Position numbers and translations under genes: made by a program. DNA of 14,315 bases from CAZPEV01 sp964585635 (GTDB lineage: Bacteria; Zixibacteria; MSB-5A5; GN15; JAAZOE01), in assembly GCA_964585635.1 (NCBI GenBank), contig CAZPEV010000075.1, forward strand, positions 1 to 14,315. The letters are read 5' to 3'. Shown piece after piece: positions 7,318 to 13,281 of the stretch. The number at the start of each line of letters is the position of its first letter. Within the stretch, counting starts at the first letter, position 1. Under the pieces are notes generated by a model that saw only the letters and a program-made list of their open reading frames with translations, did not search any database and was not told the origin of the DNA.

Positions 7318-8286
7318 ATGCCTTTCAATAAAGCGGACAAGATTTGGATGAACGGCAAACTCGTCAACTGGGATGATGCCAAGAATCACGTGTTGTCGCA
7401 TGTGGTTCATTACGGTTCCTCGGTTTTTGAGGGCCTCCGCTGCTACAAGACCCCCAAGGGATCCGCCTGTTTTCGGATGCCGGAGCATACCGAACGCCTG
7501 TTCAATTCCGCCAAGATCTACCGCATGGAAATCCCCTTTGCCANNNNNNNNNNCCTGACCTGCATGCTCAAGAAAGATGCGACGGCGGAAGATATCAATA
7601 AGGCCATCGTTGAGACGATTGCCGTCAACAAGCTGGAATCATGTTATATACGGCCGATCGCGTATCGGGGATACGACACCCTCGGCGTTGACCCGAGAAA
7701 ATGCCCGGTCGACGTCACCATCGCCGCCTGGGCCTGGGGCAAGTATCTGGGAGACGCCGCCATGGAGGATGGGGTTTCCGTCTGCGTGTCATCCTGGCAC
7801 CGCAACGCTCCCAACACCATGCCGATGATGGCCAAAGCGGGGGCCAATTACATGAATTCGCAGTTGATCAAGCTGGAGGCTATTTCCCACGGCTATGTTG
7901 AGGGGATCGCGCTGGATACGCGGGGAATGGTGTCGGAGGGGTCGGGCGAAAACCTCTTTGTGATCATGAAAGGATCGCTCATTACGCCCTCTTTCTGTTG
8001 CTCGATTCTGCCGGGCATCACCCGCAACACGGTCATCACCCTGGCCCGGGAAATGGATATGAAGGTGATCGAACAGCCGATCCCGCGCGAGGCGCTGTAT
8101 ATTGCCGATGAGGTGTTCTTCACCGGTTCGGCGGCCGAGATTACCCCCATCTCGAAGATTGACGGCGTCGTCATCGGTAACGGCAAAATCGGGCCATACA
8201 CGAAGGATATCCAGAAGCGATTCTTCGACATCGTCGAGGGCCGGGTTCCCGATAAGTATGACTGGTTGACCTACATAAAGATGTAG
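7318..8286 (+). CDS. ilvE: Branched-chain amino acid aminotransferase (class IV), interrupted by an assembly gap
   Basis: Transfers the amino group between glutamate and the keto acids of leucine, isoleucine and valine, using PLP. ATG 7318 has AGCAGGAG at 7304-7311; the frame extends up to 7246, but that region holds the promoter. Family blocks: IWMNGKLVNWDDAKNHVLSH, HYGSSVFEGLRCY, NSAKIYRMEIPF, SCYIRPIAYRGY, the PLP lysine in MAKAGANYMNSQL (K173), EGIALDTRGMVSEGSGENLF, SILPGITRNTVI and DEVFFTGSAAEITPI. All expected active-site blocks are present. Ten Ns at 7544-7553 fall in the loop after IYRMEIPFA. The frame is kept if the gap is really 10 bases. The product would be 322 residues against about 309 for E. 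coli IlvE, and the excess lies next to the gap. rpiB follows after 25 bases. Confidence 0.93.
   Translation: MPFNKADKIWMNGKLVNWDDAKNHVLSHVVHYGSSVFEGLRCYKTPKGSACFRMPEHTERLFNSAKIYRMEIPFAXXXXLTCMLKKDATAEDINKAIVETIAVNKLESCYIRPIAYRGYDTLGVDPRKCPVDVTIAAWAWGKYLGDAAMEDGVSVCVSSWHRNAPNTMPMMAKAGANYMNSQLIKLEAISHGYVEGIALDTRGMVSEGSGENLFVIMKGSLITPSFCCSILPGITRNTVITLAREMDMKVIEQPIPREALYIADEVFFTGSAAEITPISKIDGVVIGNGKIGPYTKDIQKRFFDIVEGRVPDKYDWLTYIKM
7544..7553. other. Assembly gap (10 Ns) inside ilvE
   Basis: Ten undetermined bases in a row. The reading frame is continuous across them at this length, but a round 10 may be a placeholder rather than a measured size. Confidence 0.99.
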
Positions 8287-8311
8287 ATTCCGGAAAGTGA
8301 GCTGAAGCAGG

Positions 8312-8758
8312 ATGAGAATCGCGGTTGGCGCCGACCATAAAGGGTTCGAACTCAAAGACAGGGTGAAAGCCCTCCTCCAGGCTTGGGGGCACGAGGTGAT
8401 TGATTTCGGCACTAATTCGGCTGAGTCGGTCGATTACCCCGACTTCGCCGTCCGGGTGGCAGAATCGGTGGCGAACCGTAAGGCCGACCGGGGCGTGGCG
8501 ATTTGCTGGACCGGCAACGGTGTCACGATGGCGGCCAATAAGGTGGACGGCATCCGCGCGACCTTGGCGCTGAATCCCGATATGGCCCGCCTGGCTCGCG
8601 CGCATAACGATTCGAATGTCCTGACTCTGTCGTCGAAGTACATAGAAATTGACAAGTTAGAAGAAATCCTGAAGGCATGGCTTGAAACCAAATTCGAAGG
8701 CGGGCGGCATCTGCGACGGCTCGCCAAAATCCCCCATTCGGGGTTGTCGGAACCATAG
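8312..8758 (+). CDS. rpiB: Ribose-5-phosphate isomerase B
   Basis: Interconverts ribose 5-phosphate and ribulose 5-phosphate in the pentose phosphate pathway (RpiB/LacAB family). The 148 residues match the family from end to end: GADHKGFELK with the substrate-binding Asp-His, GHEVIDFGTNSAESVDYPDFA, ICWTGNGVTMAANKVDGIRA with the catalytic Cys (C65), ARLARAHNDSNVLTLSSKYI, and WLETKFEGGRHLRRLAKI. The active-site loop is usually CGTGIGMSIAANK; here Gly66 is Trp and the following Ile is Asn, which may alter the phosphate or anion pocket. The last eight residues (PHSGLSEP) are a short extra tail. The ribosome site before ATG 8312 is weak: AGCAGG is too close and GGAAAG rather far. The gene lies 25 bases after ilvE and 14 before glyA, so it is cotranscribed with them. 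Confidence 0.93.
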   Translation: MRIAVGADHKGFELKDRVKALLQAWGHEVIDFGTNSAESVDYPDFAVRVAESVANRKADRGVAICWTGNGVTMAANKVDGIRATLALNPDMARLARAHNDSNVLTLSSKYIEIDKLEEILKAWLETKFEGGRHLRRLAKIPHSGLSEP

Positions 8759-8772
8759 AACGGGAGCGGATT

Positions 8773-10038
8773 GTGTCATACGTAAAGAAGGTGGATCCGG
8801 AATTATATGACGCCCTGACCGCTGAGGCGCGGCGGCAGGCCGGCAAGCTGGAGCTGATCGCTTCTGAGAATTTCGTCTCCGAGGCTGTCTTGGAAGCCGC
8901 CGGCGGCATCATGACCAATAAATACGCCGAAGGGTATCCCGGAAAGCGGTACTACGGCGGCTGCGAGTATGTCGATATCGCCGAAAACCTGGCTCGGGAG
9001 CGGGCCAAGGCGCTGTTTGGGGCCGAGCATGCCAACGTCCAGCCGCATTCCGGCTCTCAGGCCAACATGGCGGTTTATTTCAGCGTGCTGCAGCCGGGCG
9101 ACACCTTGATGGGCCTGGACCTGTCGCACGGGGGGCATCTGACGCATGGCCATCCAATCAATTTCACGGGGCGCTTTTATAAAATCGTGCCGTATCAAGT
9201 CGAGCCGGGCACCGAAGTGATTGATTATGACAAGCTGATCCGGCAGGCGGAGCAGGTCAAGCCAAAGCTGATCGTTGCGGGGGCTTCCGCCTACCCGCGC
9301 CGGCTCGATTTCGCCAAGTTCCGCGAGGCGGCCGACGCCGCCGGAGCACTCCTGATGGTCGATATCGCCCATATCGCCGGCTTGGTCGTGGCGGGCCTGC
9401 ATCCCTCGCCGGTGCCGTACGCCGATTTTGTAACTACAACCACGCATAAGACCCTGCGCGGTCCGCGCGGCGGGATGGTTCTCTGCAAGGAAAAGTATGC
9501 CGAGGACCTCGATCGGACGGTCATGCCGGGGATTCAGGGCGGCCCCTTGATGCATATCATTGCCGCCAAGGCGGTGGCGTTCAAAGAAGCCCAAACGGAG
9601 GAATTCAACGCTTATCAGCGGCAGATTGTCGCCAACGCCGCGCAGTTGGCCAAGGGGCTGATGCAGCGCGGGCAGAAGCTGGTCTCCAACGGCACCGACA
9701 CCCACCTGATGCTGGTGTCGTTTATCGGCAAGATGAGGGCCGACGGCAAGGCGATCTCCGGCAAGATGGTGGAAAAGGCGCTGGACGAGGCCAACATCAC
9801 GGCCAACAAGAATACCGTGCCGTTCGATCCGGCCAAGCCGTTTATCACCTCCGGCGTTCGGATCGGTACGCCGGCGGTGACGACGCGCGGGATGAAGGAG
9901 CCGGAAATGGAGCAGATCGCCGGATTCATCGACCGCGTGATCAATAACCTCGGCAACGAGCAGGCCTATGCCGAGGTGGCCGAGGGAGTGGCGACGATGT
10001 GCAAGAAGTTCCCGCTATATGTTGGGCGGCAAGCCTAA
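8773..10038 (+). CDS. glyA: Serine hydroxymethyltransferase
   Basis: PLP enzyme that converts serine and tetrahydrofolate to glycine and 5,10-methylene-THF, the main one-carbon source. It is full length at 421 residues. Visible blocks: LELIASENFVSEAVLEA, NKYAEGYPGKRYYGGCEYVD, ANVQPHSGSQANMAVY, LDLSHGGHLTHG, LMVDIAHIAGLVVAG and the Schiff-base lysine in TTTTHKTLRGPRGG (K226), then MPGIQGGPLMHIIAAKAVA, NKNTVPFD and TSGVRIGTPAVTTRGM. The start is GTG at 8773 with GGGAG at 8762-8766. It follows rpiB by 14 bases; the rpiB-glyA order is common in bacteria. A 65-base gap separates it from the next gene. Confidence 0.97.
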   Translation: MSYVKKVDPELYDALTAEARRQAGKLELIASENFVSEAVLEAAGGIMTNKYAEGYPGKRYYGGCEYVDIAENLARERAKALFGAEHANVQPHSGSQANMAVYFSVLQPGDTLMGLDLSHGGHLTHGHPINFTGRFYKIVPYQVEPGTEVIDYDKLIRQAEQVKPKLIVAGASAYPRRLDFAKFREAADAAGALLMVDIAHIAGLVVAGLHPSPVPYADFVTTTTHKTLRGPRGGMVLCKEKYAEDLDRTVMPGIQGGPLMHIIAAKAVAFKEAQTEEFNAYQRQIVANAAQLAKGLMQRGQKLVSNGTDTHLMLVSFIGKMRADGKAISGKMVEKALDEANITANKNTVPFDPAKPFITSGVRIGTPAVTTRGMKEPEMEQIAGFIDRVINNLGNEQAYAEVAEGVATMCKKFPLYVGRQA

Positions 10039-10103
10039 GAAACGGCCTTCGGCGGCGTATAAGAAGGCAGACGGTCCATAGGTTGGAAACAAGGAGAGTC
10101 GTC

Positions 10104-10409
10104 ATGCTGGCGCAGGTATCCATTTTTCCGGTGGGGGCCAAAGAATCGCTCTCAAAGGAGGTCGCGAAAGTACTTGACATTATAGATAGATCGGGGCTTT
10201 CGTACAGGGTGACGGCCATGTCCACCCTTATTGAAGGGAACTGGGATGAAGTCATGGCCGTGATCAAGCGGTGTCACCGGACGATGCGGCGATCCCATAA
10301 CCGGGTATATACGTCTATCGTCATCGACGATCGCAAAGGAGCGGTCAGGCGGCTGACCGGAAAAGTTGAGGCTCTGGAAAACGTCTTAAGGAGAAAGTTG
10401 CACACATGA
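10104..10409 (+). CDS. MTH1187/YqgV-family (DUF77) thiamine-binding protein
   Basis: A small cytoplasmic ferredoxin-like protein of 101 residues. It matches the MTH1187/YqgV family along its length: AQVSIFPVGAKESLSKEVAKVLDIIDRSGLSYRVTAM begins in the typical way, followed by STLIEGNWDEVMAVIKRCH and NRVYTSIVIDDRKG. Members of this family have been found to bind thiamine, but the physiological role is not settled. ATG 10104 is chosen for AAGGAG at 10091-10096; the same frame is open back to 9999 but that part overlaps glyA. The stop overlaps the cutA start (ATGA), so the two are translationally coupled. There are no thi genes nearby. Confidence 0.88.
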   Translation: MLAQVSIFPVGAKESLSKEVAKVLDIIDRSGLSYRVTAMSTLIEGNWDEVMAVIKRCHRTMRRSHNRVYTSIVIDDRKGAVRRLTGKVEALENVLRRKLHT

Positions 10410-10783
10410 GCGAATACCGCATTTCCTACATTTCTGCGCCGGTTGAGGTCGCCGAGCAGATCGCCCACACGCTGGTGGTGGAAGGCCTGGCGGCCTGCGT
10501 CAACATCGTCGACAAGGTGCGTTCGATATACCGTTGGCAGGGACAGGTGGAGAAGGCCGCCGAGTCGCTATTGATTGTCAAGGGAGCGACCGCCAAGACC
10601 AAGGCCCTGATTGAGCGGGTCCGTGAAATCCATCCCTATGAGGTCCCCGAAATCGTCTGCTTCGACATCGACGACGGCAATCAGGATTACCTTGACTGGC
10701 TGGGAGGCAAGGAAATCGTGGTTGACGATTCAGCCCTGGAAGAAGATGAAGAGGTCGAAGCCGAGCCGGAAGCCGAATCGTAG
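10406..10783 (+). CDS. cutA: CutA1 divalent-cation tolerance protein
   Basis: A trimeric ferredoxin-like protein linked to copper and other divalent cation tolerance; its precise function is still debated. Of 125 residues, the first 108 or so are canonical: a variant N-terminus (YISAPVEVAEQIAHTLV), EGLAACVNIVDKVRSIYRWQG, EKAAESLLIVKGATAK, VREIHPYEVPEIVCFDI and GNQDYLDWLGG. A strongly acidic tail (residues 109-125, mostly Glu, Asp and Ala) follows; it is not part of the core fold. TAAGGAG at 10387-10393 serves as ribosome site at a rather long spacing, and the start overlaps the previous stop. The next ORF begins one base after the stop. Confidence 0.94.
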   Translation: MSEYRISYISAPVEVAEQIAHTLVVEGLAACVNIVDKVRSIYRWQGQVEKAAESLLIVKGATAKTKALIERVREIHPYEVPEIVCFDIDDGNQDYLDWLGGKEIVVDDSALEEDEEVEAEPEAES

Positions 10784-10784
10784 C

Positions 10785-11207
10785 ATGCAGGCGCGCAAGG
10801 TCGCAGGGGGATACCTGCTGCGACTGGAGCGGGGCGAGGAAGTGCGCGAGGCGCTGACCGCGTTTGTGGCCCAGCGGCGGATTCCCGGCGGGATACTACA
10901 GGGAATCGGAGCCGTCAAAAACGTCACCCTGGGATATTTCGATCTCCGCCTGAAACGATATCGTACCACCCGTATTGCCGGGACGGTCGAGGTGGTCAGC
11001 CTGATGGGCAATATTGCCTACACCGAAGGTGCTCCCTATATCCATGCTCATGTCGTGGTCGCCGGACCTCGGCATACCGTCCACGGGGGACACCTGTTTG
11101 ACGCCACGGTCGCCATCACGCTGGAGGTCTACCTCAAGGTCATCCGAGGCCGCCTAAACCGGGTTAACGATCCGAAGATAGGGTTCAATTTTTGGGATTT
11201 GTCATAA
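10785..11207 (+). CDS. PPC/DUF296 domain protein (PD1-like, possible DNA binding)
   Basis: A 140-residue single-domain protein of the PPC family (plants and prokaryotes conserved; DUF296). Characteristic parts are IPGGILQGIGAVKNVTLGYFD, SLMGNIAYTEGAPYIHAHVV and HTVHGGHLFDATVAITLEVYL. H87, H89 and H103 are the three histidines that bind a metal in bacterial members. In plants the domain occurs in AT-hook nuclear proteins; the role of free-standing bacterial versions is unknown. ATG 10785 lies one base after the cutA stop with only a weak ribosome site (GGAAG), so translation probably depends on coupling. Its 3' end overlaps the next gene by 16 bases. Earlier codons in this frame lie inside cutA and are not counted. 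Confidence 0.87.
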   Translation: MQARKVAGGYLLRLERGEEVREALTAFVAQRRIPGGILQGIGAVKNVTLGYFDLRLKRYRTTRIAGTVEVVSLMGNIAYTEGAPYIHAHVVVAGPRHTVHGGHLFDATVAITLEVYLKVIRGRLNRVNDPKIGFNFWDLS

Positions 11208-11980
11208 CGCTGACGACCGATTTTGCCGCCCGTGACGGGTATCAGGCGGTTCTGGAGGGAATCATTGCCGGCATTAACCCCCAGGCCAGGGTGATTACCA
11301 TCACCCACGACCTGGAACCGGGCGATATCGCCGGGGGATGGTATCTGCTGAAAACCCACTATCGGTATTTCCCGCCCCGGACGTTTCATCTGGGAATCGT
11401 TGACCCCGGCGTCGGCGGCAGAAGGAAGATACTGGCGGTTCAGACGGCTGGAGCCTTATTCTTCGGGCCGGACAACGGCCTGCTGTCGTTCATTCCTCGT
11501 CGGGAGATTGTTTCCATCCATTCCATCACGAACCGGAAGTACTCTTTATCACAGGTTTCGCCGGTCTTTCATGGCCGCGACATCATGGCACCGGCGGCGG
11601 CGTATTTAAGCTTGGGGGTCGACCCCTCCTGCCTGGGACCGAAATGCCAAGCGATGATAGCCATGCCGAAAAGCAAACCTACTCGCACGCGTCGAGGTAT
11701 TAAGGGGGGCATCCTTTGGATTGATCGTTTCGGCAATCTTATTTCGACCATTGAGGCCGACTTGGCTGTCAAGGGGAAGGATGTGATGGTCAATGGGATG
11801 TCGATCGGTCCGCTGCGGCGGACATTTTCCGACGTCCGTTCCGGAGATACGTTGTCCTATGTCGGTTCCGGCGGACATCTGGAAATCGCCGTCCGGGATG
11901 GTTCCGCGCTGGAGTTTTTCTCCGCCTGCCGCGATGATGACACCGAAATTCTTGTTGTCACTTCCGGGAAACGCCGTTAG
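11192..11980 (+). CDS. SAM hydrolase (S-adenosylmethionine hydroxide adenosyltransferase, DUF62)
   Basis: Splits SAM into adenosine and methionine with water (hydroxide) as nucleophile; related to fluorinases and chlorinases. The 262 residues show TLTTDFAARDGYQAVLEG, HDLEPGDIAGGWYLL, GIVDPGVGGRRK (D71, R78), FFGPDNGLLSF, FHGRDIMAPAAAYLSLG (H127) and ILWIDRFGNLISTIE. D71, R78 and H127 agree with the Asp-Arg-His set described for the hydrolase. The fluorinase-type halide loop is not evident, so hydrolase is the better call. TTG at 11192 is the first start that keeps the complete N-terminal strand; it overlaps the previous gene by 16 bases and has only a weak AGGG upstream, suggesting coupling. 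The cell's reason for SAM cleavage is unknown; window neighbours using SAM chemistry are the methyltransferase and the nucleosidase-like protein. Confidence 0.9.
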   Translation: MGFVITLTTDFAARDGYQAVLEGIIAGINPQARVITITHDLEPGDIAGGWYLLKTHYRYFPPRTFHLGIVDPGVGGRRKILAVQTAGALFFGPDNGLLSFIPRREIVSIHSITNRKYSLSQVSPVFHGRDIMAPAAAYLSLGVDPSCLGPKCQAMIAMPKSKPTRTRRGIKGGILWIDRFGNLISTIEADLAVKGKDVMVNGMSIGPLRRTFSDVRSGDTLSYVGSGGHLEIAVRDGSALEFFSACRDDDTEILVVTSGKRR

Positions 11981-12019
11981 GTTGGTCTTGCCCAAAATAT
12001 TGATGCATGCCATTGACCT

Positions 12020-12469
12020 ATGAAATGCCCGTTTTGCGGATATGAGGAAAACAAGGTCGTCGACTCTCGGTCGGTACAGGATGTCCGGGCGGTGCGGCGG
12101 CGGCGCGAATGCCTGGGATGCCAAGAGCGCTTCACCACCTATGAATATATCGAGGCGGTCATGCTGACGGTGACGAAGAACGACGGCCGCCGCGAGCCTT
12201 TTGACCGCCAAAAAGTAATCTCCGGAATCAAGCTGGCCTGCAATAAGCGGCCGGTGGATGCCAAGACAATCGAAGCCATGGCCTCGGAAATTGAGGCGCA
12301 ATTGCAGGGACAGTCCAAGAACGAGGTTTCCTCCAAATATATCGGTGAGCTGGTGATGGAGAAGCTCCGTCAGGTGGATGAAATCGCTTATGTCCGTTTC
12401 GCCTCGGTTTATCGCAAGTTCGCCGACAAGGCCGAATTTCTCGACGAGTTGAAGAAGCTGCTGAAGTGA
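12020..12469 (+). CDS. nrdR: NrdR transcriptional repressor of ribonucleotide reductase genes
   Basis: A zinc-ribbon/ATP-cone repressor that senses ATP/dATP and binds NrdR boxes upstream of nrd operons. The 149 residues are typical in length. The zinc ribbon MKCPFCGYEENKVVDSR ... RRRRECLGCQERFTTYE uses C3, C6, C31 and C34; the ATP-cone follows from about residue 49 (VTKNDGRREPFDRQKVISGI) to 139, including YVRFASVYRKFAD. ATG 12020 is fixed by the invariant MKCPFCG start, yet no Shine-Dalgarno sequence is visible in the 39 bases after the previous stop. No nrd gene or NrdR-box pair was seen in the window. It appears to be the last gene of the cluster; no terminator was found directly after it. 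Confidence 0.97.
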   Translation: MKCPFCGYEENKVVDSRSVQDVRAVRRRRECLGCQERFTTYEYIEAVMLTVTKNDGRREPFDRQKVISGIKLACNKRPVDAKTIEAMASEIEAQLQGQSKNEVSSKYIGELVMEKLRQVDEIAYVRFASVYRKFADKAEFLDELKKLLK

Positions 12470-12743
12470 TTTCTAGTTCCGAAGTTCGACATTGGCAATC
12501 CGTGGGAATCTCCCAGCTTCATTGGAGTGGAAACCATGCGGGCGAGCGGGCGCGGAAACCGCGCCCCTACGAAAAATTGTAACGGCAGGGGCCGACCTGC
12601 GTGTCGGCCCGGATAAATACATATTCCATTATTTATTTTGCTCCCGGCGAAACAATCTGATGAACGTCTCGTAATATTTGGTAGAGACAGAGAAAAGGCC
12701 GCATTTGAGGAGATAATTGAAAACTCTTTCCAGGAGGTGTGAG
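12470..12743. other. Intergenic region with repeat copy 1
   Basis: After nrdR the sequence holds a 115-base repeat (12500-12614), then an AT-rich stretch with a 5-base inverted repeat, GTCTC (12667-12671) and GAGAC (12684-12688), around TAATAT. I see no convincing promoter for the small gene that follows. The 60-codon frame at 12492-12674 is largely a translation of the repeat. Confidence 0.5.
12537..12614 (+). repeat. Two-hairpin intergenic repeat, copy 1
   Basis: A 78-base unit with two GC-rich hairpins: GGGCGCGG-AAA-CCGCGCCC (12548-12566) followed by CTACG, and GGGCCGAC-CTGCGT-GTCGGCCC (12589-12610). A further 37 bases upstream (12500-12536, from CCGTGGGAATCTC) are shared with copy 3. Confidence 0.9.
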
Positions 12744-12827
12744 ATGAGACGGTACGAATTGATGATCGAGGAACTGGAAGAGAAGATTGCCCCCGGAATA
12801 GGTTGGCCGGGAGGGATTAAGAACTAA
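12744..12827 (+). CDS. 27-residue orphan peptide gene
   Basis: A small open frame, ATG 12744 to TAA 12825-12827. AGGAGGTG (12732-12739) in front of it is the best ribosome binding site in the window. The peptide begins MRRYELMIEELEEKIAPG and ends GWPGGIKN: a charged, probably helical first half rich in Glu, then a Gly/Pro-rich tail. There is no signal peptide or membrane segment. It is followed by a structured element and a strong terminator and lies outside the repeats, so it looks like a deliberate transcription unit. The helix-plus-Gly tail recalls RiPP leader-core layouts, and ELEEKIAP faintly recalls LEERIAP-like N-terminal motifs remembered from other small bacterial proteins, but no modification enzyme is adjacent. 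Function unknown; it could also be a regulatory leader peptide. Confidence 0.5.
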   Translation: MRRYELMIEELEEKIAPGIGWPGGIKN

Positions 12828-12830
12828 GTA

Positions 12831-12874
12831 GGGCGGGAAAATGGAATTCCCTGATCAGGGGTTTTTATCCGTCC
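12831..12874 (+). other. Extended hairpin after the small peptide gene
   Basis: The perfect 12-base palindrome CCCTGATCAGGG (12849-12860) is followed by GTTTTT. Outer arms GGGCGG (12831-12836) and CCGTCC (12869-12874), plus AAAA/TTTT, can also pair. It may act as a first, weak terminator or as a 3' stabilising structure. Confidence 0.45.
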
Positions 12875-12895
12875 ATCTTCCAGATCGAGCGTGAG

Positions 12896-12926
12896 GGGCT
12901 GTCGCATGGCAGCCCTTTTCTTATTT
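12896..12926 (+). terminator. Rho-independent terminator of the small peptide gene
   Basis: GGGCTGTC-GCAT-GGCAGCCC forms an 8-base-pair stem (one G-U pair) with a 4-base loop, followed by TTTTCTTATTT. It lies 69 bases after the peptide stop and points in the + direction. Confidence 0.85.
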
Positions 12927-12945
12927 CTGCCAGGAGGGAAGTGCC

Positions 12946-13023
12946 TGCGGGCGAGCGGGCGCGGAAACCGCGCCCCTACGAAAAATCGTAATGGTAGGGG
13001 CCGACCTGCGTGTCGGCCCGGAT
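12946..13023 (+). repeat. Two-hairpin intergenic repeat, copy 2
   Basis: Same 78-base unit as copy 1, differing at only a few positions (for example AATCGTAATGGTAGG for AATTGTAACGGCAGG). Both hairpin stems are intact. It lacks the 37-base upstream extension. Confidence 0.9.
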
Positions 13024-13033
13024 GAATGCCGAT

Positions 13034-13055
13034 GGGTGCACACGCAGGTGCGCCC
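13034..13055 (+). repeat. Related hairpin element
   Basis: GGGTGCAC-ACGCAG-GTGCGCCC is an 8-base-pair stem with one G-U pair and a 6-base loop, followed by CTACC. It has the same design as the second hairpin of the 78-base repeat, but with a different stem sequence. Confidence 0.7.
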
Positions 13056-13071
13056 CTACCGAGGAGACGTC

Positions 13072-13104
13072 ATTCCGAGGCCCGCCTCGGCGGGCCGTGG
13101 GAAT
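13072..13104 (+). repeat. Long imperfect hairpin joined to repeat copy 3
   Basis: GGCCCGC-CTCG-GCGGGCC (13079-13096) forms a 7-base-pair stem, extended by the flanking ATTCC and GGAAT arms. Its right arm continues into the GTGGGAATCTC segment that is shared by copies 1 and 3, suggesting that copy 1 carries a truncated form. Confidence 0.7.
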
Positions 13105-13131
13105 CTCATACCTTCATTGGAGTGGAAACCA

Positions 13132-13206
13132 TGCGGACGAGCGGGCGCGGAAACCGCGCCCCTACGAAAAATTGTAACGGCAGGGGCCGACCAGCGGGTC
13201 GGTTCG
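13132..13206 (+). repeat. Two-hairpin intergenic repeat, copy 3
   Basis: Third copy of the 78-base unit, with the first hairpin perfect. The second has diverged at its end (GGGCCGAC-CAGCGG-GTCGGTTC), which weakens the base of the stem. Together with 13095-13131 it matches the extended form of copy 1. Confidence 0.88.
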
Positions 13207-13242
13207 ATTTGTGACGTCGATTATTCCGTGCCGCCTTTCGAT

Positions 13243-13271
13243 TTGACTTTTCCTCTGCAAACCAATATCTA
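13243..13271 (+). promoter_or_regulatory. Candidate promoter for tatC
   Basis: TTGACT (13243-13248, 5 of 6), a 17-base spacer and TATCTA (13266-13271, 4 of 6). Transcription would start near 13278, only about 4 bases before the ATG at 13282. Either the leader is almost absent or translation begins at ATG 13312. Confidence 0.45.
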
Positions 13272-13281
13272 ATAGGGCGAA

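Noticed and set aside
10174..10186. TTGACA next to TATAGA inside the thiamine-binding protein gene
   Set aside because: The two boxes are 1 base apart instead of about 17, so they cannot form one promoter.
11192..11980. Fluorinase or chlorinase
   Set aside because: The Asp-Arg-His set of the SAM hydrolase (DUF62) group is present and no halide-loop insertion is visible.
12932..12992. GGAGG followed by GTG and a 16-codon frame
   Set aside because: Apart from the start the frame lies entirely in repeat copy 2, directly after a terminator.
12537..13206. CRISPR array
   Set aside because: Only three copies of a 78-base unit at irregular spacing, with internal hairpins and no uniform spacers or cas genes.
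12492..13272. Open frames of 60 and 93 codons containing AGAETAPLRKIVTAGAD
   Set aside because: Both are translations of the same hairpin repeat in different copies, so the shared peptide reflects DNA repetition, not a protein family.
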